Source of the DNA: Bacillus xiapuensis
GTDB taxonomy: Bacteria; Bacillota; Bacilli; Bacillales; Domibacillaceae
DNA length: 64,000 nt
Direction: 5' to 3'
Assembly (NCBI RefSeq): GCF_002797355.1
Contig: NZ_KZ454939.1
Span: 715,828-779,827, forward strand
This document shows, one piece after another, positions 58,401 to 64,000 of this stretch. The first letter of the stretch is position 1. Every line of letters begins with the position of its first letter. The translations under genes and the position numbers were made by a program. A model generated the notes under the pieces. The model saw only the letters and a program-made list of their open reading frames with translations. It made no database searches and was not told the origin of the DNA.

Positions 58401-58904
58401 GAAAAGGCTCATCCGGCAGGGGTGCTGTATTTTCATGTTCATAATCCGATGATTAACAGCAAAAAAGCCATGACGATTGAGCAAATTGAGGAAGAAATTT
58501 TCAAAAGCTTTAAAATGAAGGGGCTTGTTCTGGGAGAAGAAGAAGTGGTCCGCTTAATGGATACCACCCTTGAAACAGGCAGCTCTAAAATCATTTCTGC
58601 CGGAATTAATAAAAAGGATGGCAAGCTGGCCAAAAATTCAAAAGTAGCAAACAGGCAGCAGTTTGAATATATGCGCCGTCATGTCCGCCAGCTGTATCAG
58701 CAATCGGGGGATGAAATCGTCTCAGGGAAGGTGGATATTGTTCCTTATCAATACAAGAAGCGCACTCCTTGTGATTTTTGTTCCTACCGGTCTGTTTGTC
58801 AGTTTGACGAAACGCTCGAGGAGAATCATTACCGGCTGATTGTCCCGGAGAAAGAGGCGGAGATTTTTAAGAAATTAAGCGAGGAGGGAACGGAGCATGA
58901 GTAA
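55407..58904 (+). CDS. addB: AddAB helicase-nuclease, subunit AddB
   Basis: 1,165 residues. Walker A GRAGTGKT (8-15) near the N-terminus; AddB is a helicase-like subunit whose C-terminal RecB-family nuclease (GRIDRVDK, RVIDYKSSG) cuts the strand ending 5'. The Fe-S cluster cysteines are Cys801, Cys1122, Cys1125 and Cys1131, almost the same positions as in B. subtilis. AddAB processes double-strand ends and recognises Chi for RecA loading. ATG 55407 follows GGAGGG. It overlaps addA by 8 bases. Confidence 0.96.
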   Translation: MSIRFILGRAGTGKTNYIFQEIKQSVKENPAEQTPIIYLVPEQMTYLSEYHLAADPELGGMIRAQVYSFTRLAWRVLQESGGISRQHITASGLNMLIRKIIEDKKDELKIFAKAADKNGFISQVEEMLTEFKRYCVTPQELAEKKEEMISGGSSSALADKLEDLQAIYSDFEEALIGKYVDSEDYLRLLAEAAASSAYIQQADVYIDGFHSFTPQEYEVILQLMKHAKRVTVALTADTSFRAGPPEETHLFRMTGETYSIIYELAKNSGVAVEEDLLLTLPRRYSEQGLIHLERTFEYRPQAVYEKPAPVLIMQAANRRAEIEGVAREIRRLAREKGRRYKQMAVLVRNGQDYQQVIETVFHDYEIPFYIDRKYSMLDHPLIELIRSTLEIIGSRWRYEPVFRAVKTDLLFPLKENWERLREKMDRLENYVLAFGVKGDRWTNGEQWSYRRYRGLEQVNNVQTDEERKIETELNEMKRLITEPVLRLARRLKKAKVSKDFCEALYYYLEELEIPTKLEKLSREAEERGDLLTAREHNQAWNAVMELLDQYVEVLGDESMTVKKFTTIMDAGLEAMRFATVPPAVDQVVVAQLELSRLADVEAAFVIGINDGVLPAKMTDEGMLADEDRQRLLDSGMKLAPNSKTRLLDEEFIAYKAFTTPSSRLYISYPLADEEGKALYPSLFIKRLKEMFPSAEERWLVNDPSELGEDEALQYVCHPSATLSYLTAQLQLKKLQYPIYDFWWDVYNFYIHTPGEKERASMVLSSLFYKNEATPLDDKVSRELYGEEVIASVSRMEMFNSCPFSHFATHGLKLRERDIYRLQAPAIGDLFHGALKWIAEEIEKRGLNWANLTQKQCWHFAKEAVAHLAPKLQNQILLSSNRYLYISRKLEQIIGRASYVLSGQARASGFSPVGIELGFGPRAELPPLTFTLKNGTKMALAGRIDRVDKAAGENEVYLRVIDYKSSGHELDLTEMYYGLALQMLTYLDIILTYSPQIVGEKAHPAGVLYFHVHNPMINSKKAMTIEQIEEEIFKSFKMKGLVLGEEEVVRLMDTTLETGSSKIISAGINKKDGKLAKNSKVANRQQFEYMRRHVRQLYQQSGDEIVSGKVDIVPYQYKKRTPCDFCSYRSVCQFDETLEENHYRLIVPEKEAEIFKKLSEEGTEHE

Positions 58905-60249
58905 TCTAGTTATTCCTGAAAAGCCTGAAGGGGTGACTTGGACAGATGATCAATGGAAGGCGATTATGGCCAGCGGGCGTGACATTCTGGTCGCAGCAGC
59001 GGCAGGATCCGGCAAGACGGCGGTTCTCGTCGAAAGAATTATTCAGAAAGTATTAAATGAAGATGAGCCGGTTGATATTGATGAATTGCTTGTCGTGACT
59101 TTTACCAATGCAGCGGCAGCTGAGATGCGGCAAAGAATAGGCAGCGCCTTGGAGAAAGCGGTGGAGCAGCAGCCTGTATCGAAGCATTTGCGCCGGCAAT
59201 TAAGCCTATTAAATAGAGCCTCTATTTCTACGCTTCATTCTTTTTGTCTGGAAGTGATCCGCAAATATTATTACTTAATTGATATTGACCCATCGTTTCG
59301 GATTGCCGATGAAGCAGAGGCCGCTTTGCTTCGGGATGAAGCCATCGAGGAGCTGTTTGAAGAAGAATACGGGAAGGAAGAAAATGAAGAATTTTACCGG
59401 CTGGTTGATACCTTTTCTAATGACCGCAGCGACGCTGAATTGCAGACAATCGTTGGCCGGTTATATGATTTTGCCAAATCGCATCCCCATCCGGAAGAAT
59501 GGCTCAAAAATTTGCCGCAAATGTATGATGTGGATGAAGAAACAACAGACATCGACAGCTTGCCGTTTATGGAAGACCTGAAATTGGATCTGGATCTTCA
59601 GCTTGAAGGAGCAGAGGCCATTCTCCGCGAACTGCTGGAGATGACTGCATGGCCTGGTGGGCCTTCTCCAAGAGCGGAAAATTTTCAAGAAGATTTGCAG
59701 ATCGTTCACAAGCTGCGCGCGTCGGTCTCTTCTTGGCAAACGCTATATAATGAAATGCAGAAGGTAAAGTTTTCCCGGCTGAAATCCTGTAAAGGCGAGG
59801 AATATTTGCCGGATCTTGTACAAAAGTCCAAAGAAATGCGAGAACAAATGAAGAAAACCGTCGATTCCATAAAGGAAGATTATTTTTCCCGCAAGCCGGA
59901 AAGCTATTTGCGCGATATGAGAAACATGAAAGGCGTGGTGGCTGCTCTTGCCGAGCTTGTGCAAAAGTTTTCTGTAAAATATCAATCACTCAAAAGAGAA
60001 AAAGGGCTTGTTGATTTTGGAGATCTCGAGCATTTTGCGCTGGAGATTCTGCAGGAAACGAGCGGTGAAGGGGATTCTTCGCTCAAGCCGTCTGAAGCGG
60101 CAATATCCTATCAGCGGCAGTTTAAAGAGGTGCTTCTTGATGAGTATCAAGACGTCAACCTTGTTCAAGAATCCATTATTCAATTAATTACGTCAGGCGG
60201 AGAAGCTGCAGGCAATTTGTTTATGGTAGGCGACGTGAAACAAAGCATT
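58897..60249 (+). CDS. addA: AddA, 5' exon (interrupted by group II intron)
   Basis: First 451 codons of AddA, the 3'-5' helicase and nuclease subunit. Walker A is AAAAGSGKT (33-41), motif Ia VTFTNAAAAEMRQR, Walker B/motif II VLLDEYQDVNLVQESI, and motif III begins GDVKQSI and stops at the intron boundary after base 60249. Without splicing, translation would run three further residues (VRP) to a stop at 60259-60261, giving a truncated protein without motifs IV-VI and the nuclease. The ATG overlaps the addB end. Confidence 0.95.
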
Positions 60250-60845
60250 GTGCGCCCATAAGGGGATTGTATATTTCACCATTAGGCGGTGAATGAACGA
60301 CAGAAACCGTTCATATATCAGCCGACTAATCTTGGAGGGAAACCAAAGAGGGAGTGCAGCATGTCGGTTAAAGTCACAAGTCAGCCTAAACGGAGGGCTG
60401 CGACTGAGTGGCGAGATATAAAAGAATCGTAAGAGGAAGAAGGCTAGACTGCTTGAAGAACAATCCGAGTGGGAGAATGTTTGCCTTTCAGGAAACCGTT
60501 TGATACCTGAAATCCATTCTGTTCATCGTATGAAATGCTTGCGATGAACAGGAGGGCGTGCCGCGCATTGGTACACCTGCCCGGTTTCTGAATTGACAGA
60601 ATGGACACGTCTCCAGATGGAGGAAAAGGATGAATGTTCCTTCCGGCAACGATTCGCAGCCTGTATACAATGGCCTAAATGGGGATTGCCTAAGTTGGAA
60701 TGCTGTGGAGGCTATGTGCAAAGGCACTGAATATCCAATAGGGCAACGGAGCTCCCGTAGTAGTCGGAGATAGGGAAAGCCTGTTACATGGCGAAGGGGA
60801 GCAGCTTACATCGTATAAACAATGAAGAAAGGAGCGAAAGGCTCT

Positions 60846-62360
60846 ATGCAAAGTTCGGAAATTGTTTTATACAATCTATCGAAACAAGCGCATAAAGAAA
60901 ATTATCAGTATGACCGGTTATATCGGCATTTTTATAATAAAGATTTTTATATAAAAGCTTTTTCTAAGATAGGCAAGCATAAAGAAAGCACAGCCAGCAA
61001 AATAGAGGGTAAAACAGATGATTTCGGTGAAGGAAACATTCAAGCAATCATTCAAACGTTCAAAGATGAAAGCTATCGTCCTGCTCCAGCCCCGCTAGCT
61101 CATATCCCAATGAAAAAGAGCAAGGCGCGGCCCTCAGGAATACCGGGATGGGCAGATGATGCGGTTCAGGAAATAGGCAGGATGCTGCTCCAAGCTATTT
61201 ATGAGCCGGTATTTTCGGATGACTCACATGGTTTTCGTGATAAAAGGAATTGCCATACAGCTTTGGAGCAAGTGAAGCATACGTTTTCCGAATCTAATTG
61301 GCTCATGAAAGGCGAAATACAATCATTCTTTGACCAGATTGATCATCAAGTGCTCATTAGCATTTTAAGAAAACGGATTAAAGATGAGAAATTTATCCGG
61401 CTGATATGGAAATTCTTAAAAGCTGGTTATCTGGAGAATTGGCGCTTTCATCGCACATATAGCGGCACACCGCAAGGCGGGATTCTCAGCCCGGTTTTAG
61501 CAAATATATATTTGCATGAGCTGGATGAATATATCACGAATGAGGTAAAGCCCTTGCTTCATTCCGCTCAAATCGGTCATGGGCGCCACAAGCGCCTGCA
61601 TGAGTCCATTGCCAAGCCAGAGGATGATGAATCTGAAAACCAAAGCCAAAAAAGCTTGAAATATGTCCGGTACGCAGACAGCTTCCTAATAGGAATAAGC
61701 GGCAACAAAGAAGATTGCAGAAAGATTCAGCGACTGATCCTAGCCTTCTTAAAGAATCAGCTGCAGCTTGAAATGCCGGCAGAGAGCGCGTTCATTACAC
61801 ACCGCACTAAGCCAGTGAGATTTTTGAGCTATGATATTACAATCAGCCGGGATCGGCATGCGCAAGGAGAGAAAGGCGGCGCAGTCAAGCGAAAGAGCGG
61901 TTATGTGCAGCTGCGAATTCCTAAAGGAACGATTGAAAAATTTATCGTTGAACGAAAAATGGTTCGAGATATCAATGCGAAGCAATGGGATATACTTCAC
62001 CGGCCATCTTTGATGGGGTTATCCGATGCAGCCATCATTGAAACGTACAATGCCGAATTAAGAGGAATATACAATTATTATTCGCTGGCAGAAAATGTGT
62101 CGCCAAAAATGTGGTCATTGCGTCATGTTATGGAATACAGCTGTTTAAAAACACTGGCGGGCAAATACAAATCCTCAGTAGCAAAGATGAAGGTTAAGTA
62201 TAAACAAGGGAAACACTGGGGAGTGAAGTATTCATCCCAGCAAGGTGAAAAAGCTGTTTGCTTCTATAAAGACGGATTCCGCAAAAAAACCGCACGCCGC
62301 GGACCTAAAATTGATGTAAAGCCCAATCTATATCCCTATCGAGGAAAAAGATCCAATTGA
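60846..62360 (+). CDS. group II intron-encoded RT/maturase with altered active site
   Basis: 504 residues (512 if the ATG at 60822 is used; the later ATG has AGGAG upstream). Begins QSSEIVLYNLSKQAHKENYQ; RT blocks PSGIPGWADDAVQE, YEPVFSDDSHGFRDKRNCH, TPQGGILSPVLANIYLHELD are recognisable. In block 3 the catalytic Asp is Glu157 (KGEIQSFFDQID), and the YADD box is YADS (61671-61682, Ser279). The maturase (X) domain and a basic end (GPKIDVKPNLYPYRGKRSN) are present, but the HNH endonuclease domain that follows in mobile relatives is missing. No stop or frameshift interrupts it. Expected: no reverse transcription or target cutting, splicing help possible. Confidence 0.92.
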   Translation: MQSSEIVLYNLSKQAHKENYQYDRLYRHFYNKDFYIKAFSKIGKHKESTASKIEGKTDDFGEGNIQAIIQTFKDESYRPAPAPLAHIPMKKSKARPSGIPGWADDAVQEIGRMLLQAIYEPVFSDDSHGFRDKRNCHTALEQVKHTFSESNWLMKGEIQSFFDQIDHQVLISILRKRIKDEKFIRLIWKFLKAGYLENWRFHRTYSGTPQGGILSPVLANIYLHELDEYITNEVKPLLHSAQIGHGRHKRLHESIAKPEDDESENQSQKSLKYVRYADSFLIGISGNKEDCRKIQRLILAFLKNQLQLEMPAESAFITHRTKPVRFLSYDITISRDRHAQGEKGGAVKRKSGYVQLRIPKGTIEKFIVERKMVRDINAKQWDILHRPSLMGLSDAAIIETYNAELRGIYNYYSLAENVSPKMWSLRHVMEYSCLKTLAGKYKSSVAKMKVKYKQGKHWGVKYSSQQGEKAVCFYKDGFRKKTARRGPKIDVKPNLYPYRGKRSN

Positions 62361-62394
62361 ATAGCGCAAGAGATGATAGATATGTGTAAGCGGA

Positions 62395-62428
62395 GAGCCG
62401 TATACTTTGAGAGGAGTACGTACGGTTC
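62395..62428 (+). ncRNA. group II intron domain V
   Basis: 34 bases from GAGCCG to GGTTC with the catalytic AGC triad. GAGCCGTA pairs with TACGGTTC, a 2-base-type bulge follows, and the upper stem TACTTT / GGAGTA is capped by a GAGA (GNRA) tetraloop. The structure is intact. The following GGGGAGTTTCCGGAAACC hairpin and the terminal CCCTAC belong to domain VI. Confidence 0.93.
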
Positions 62429-62489
62429 GGAGGGGAGTTTCCGGAAACCTCCTGCAGAAATGCAGAAAGGCGCTGGATGCTTACCCTAC

Positions 62490-64000
62490 TATCGTTTTCG
62501 TTTAGCGGAGCCTAATTTGTTTTTAAGTAAGTATCGCCGCTTTTCGGCTGCTGGAGAAACGGCCGGATTGCGCATTGATTTAGCGAGGAACTTTCGAAGC
62601 CGCAGCGAAGTATTAGCAGGAACGAATTTCATATTTAAACAAATCATGGGTACAAGAGTTGGAGAAATCGAATATGATTCACAAGCGGAGCTGGTGAAAG
62701 GGGCTGACTATCCCCAAGAGACGAGCTTTCCGGTCGAGCTCACGGTGATCGATCAAGCGAAAGAATCTGCTCGTGAAGAGGAGACGGGGCTTGAGGATGC
62801 GGAGCAGTCTCAGCTTGAAGCTAGATGGATGGTACAGAAAATCAGGGAGCTAGTCGAGTCAAGGAAGCCCATCTATGATCCAAAAACAAAGAAAGAGCGG
62901 CCGGTGCAATACCGGGATATCGTAATTCTTCTACGCTCTATGACCTGGGCCGGAGAAGTTATGGAGGAATGCAAGCGAGCGGGAATTCCGCTTTATGCCA
63001 AGCTTGGCAACGGTTATTTTCAAGCGACGGAAGTAGCGATTATGATCGCGCTGCTACAAGTGATTGATAATCCGTATCAAGATATTCCTCTTGCCGCTGT
63101 TTTGCGGTCACCCATTGTCCGCTGTTCAGAAAATGATTTAGCTGTGATTCGTCTTTGTTCGAAAAAAGGCACATATTATGAAGCGGTTCAAGCGTTTGCC
63201 ACTAGCCGTCCGGAAGCAGAGCAGGAAGAGCTTCACGAAAGAATATGCAAGTTTTTGGAAAAACTGAGGGTATGGAGAGCTCTGGCCAGAAACGGTTCGT
63301 TGTCTGCTCTGATTTGGCAGTTATACCGTGATACGCATTATTATGATTTTGTCGGCGGAATGCCCGGCGGAAAGCAGCGGCAGGCGAATCTGCGCGTTTT
63401 ATATGATCGAGCCAAGCAGTATGAAGAAACTTCCTTTAGAGGACTTTTCCGTTTTCTTCGCTTGATTGAGCGCTTGCAGGAGCGCGGGGATGATTTAGGA
63501 GCAGCGAAGGATTTAAGTGAACAGGAGGATGTAGTGCGCCTGATGACAGTACATGCCAGCAAAGGACTGGAGTTTCCGGTCGTATTTGTCGCAGGGCTCG
63601 GCCGATCATTCAATGAAATGGATCTGCGGCAATCTTATTTGCTTGATAAAGAATACGGCATCGCCGCAAAATACATCGATCCCGTGAAGCGCCTCAGCTT
63701 CCCCTCTTTGCCGCAGCTCGCTATCAAGCGGAAAAAACGTTTAGAGCTGCTCGCTGAAGAAATGCGTGTGCTGTATGTGGCTTTTACGCGCGCGAAAGAA
63801 AAATTGTTTTTGCTGGGTACGGTTAAAAGTGCGGAAAAGATGTTAGACAAATGGAAAAACGCCTGGAATCAAACGGACTGGCTGCTGCAGGATGCACAGA
63901 GAGCCGCAGCCGGAAGTTATTTAGACTGGATCGGTCCAGCGCTTATCCGTCATAGAGAAGCGAATCTAACGGAGAAACACAACCCGCTAGTCATTCCTGA
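62490..64000 (+). CDS. addA: AddA, 3' exon (runs off the window)
   Basis: Continuation of AddA from codon 452 ([18 protein letters not shown]), open to the last base (about 503 codons visible). Motif [16 protein letters not shown], motif [21 protein letters not shown] and motif [22 protein letters not shown] are intact, so the gene shows no decay on either side of the intron. The C-terminal nuclease domain lies beyond base 64000. There is no start codon of its own at the exon edge; it depends on splicing. Confidence 0.93.

Larger units (their letters stand above)
60250..62489 (+). mobile_element. group II intron in addA helicase motif III
   Basis: 2,240 bases. The 5' end is GTGCGCCC, matching the group II start GUGCG; the 3' end is CTTACCCTAC. 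Removing it joins GTGAAACAAAGCATT to TATCGTTTTCGT and restores VKQSI-YRFRLA exactly. Bases 60250-60845 form the structured RNA domains I-III. A candidate EBS1, AATGCTT (60534-60540), pairs perfectly over 7 bases with the end of exon 1 (AAGCATT). The encoded maturase lies in the domain IV position, and domain V follows it. Oriented with addA, as splicing requires. Confidence 0.95.

Noticed and set aside
60250-60261. Simple nonsense truncation of AddA
   Set aside because: The stop lies just inside a group II intron, and exon 2 continues in frame after 62489, so this is not a pseudogene.

Overview
The window is a chromosomal stretch of a Gram-positive, endospore-forming Bacillaceae bacterium. 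It has strong GGAGG ribosome sites, GTG/TTG starts, U-tract terminators, an alpha/beta-type SASP gene, YhaL and ScoC/Hpr. Much of the gene order follows the yha-yhg-yhf-yhj part of the Bacillus subtilis map (yheB-yheA, yhaX, hemZ, yhaQP, yhaM-yhaL-prsA, hpr-yhaH-trpP-hit-ecsAB, hmoB-hemEHY-yhgDE, yhfH-yhfI-lplJ-yhfN, yhjD-yhjE, addBA). I see no serC, ecsC or pbpF at their B. subtilis positions.

Layout. 0-3.3 kb: a permease end, a CzrA-type metal sensor next to an ArsC-fold protein that has lost its redox cysteines, a glutamate-symporter pseudogene with three lesions, a small tatA and a decayed reading frame. 3.3-16 kb: a class A penicillin-binding protein, then the branched-chain amino acid block ilvD - T-box leader - ilvB-ilvH-ilvC-leuA-leuB-leuC-leuD. 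16-28.4 kb: fumC, a SASP, a CstR-type persulfide sensor, yheB-yheA, a HAD protein, hemZ, the YhaQP ABC exporter, an MFS pump and YhaM. 28.4-36.4 kb: yhaL, the foldase PrsA, small membrane proteins, Hpr/ScoC, YhaH, TrpP with a TRAP-type NAG-repeat leader, Hit, EcsAB and HmoB. 36.7-43.3 kb: hemE-hemH-hemY for the coproporphyrin-dependent haem pathway, then the TetR regulator YhgD and the large membrane protein YhgE. 43.4-47 kb: a four-gene operon of beta-propeller lipoprotein, response regulator, sensor kinase and FixH/YtkA-like lipoprotein.

47-50 kb is the most accessory-looking stretch. A two-subunit sigma factor resembling SigO-RsoA is divergent from three small genes (DUF6843-like, DUF3238-like, YvrJ-like), with a terminator-like leader in front of sigO and a hairpin that buries a ribosome site. 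A frameshifted ribbon-helix-helix-like relic lies beside it. 50-55 kb returns to housekeeping genes.

55.3-64 kb holds addB-addA, the RecBCD-type helicase-nuclease. addA is interrupted inside helicase motif III by a 2,240-bp group II intron. The junctions restore the reading frame exactly. The intron-encoded protein has an unbroken frame but an altered reverse-transcriptase active site (YADS instead of YADD, Glu for the other catalytic Asp) and no HNH endonuclease domain. The element therefore looks immobile while probably still being required to splice for AddAB to be made. addA runs off the right edge.
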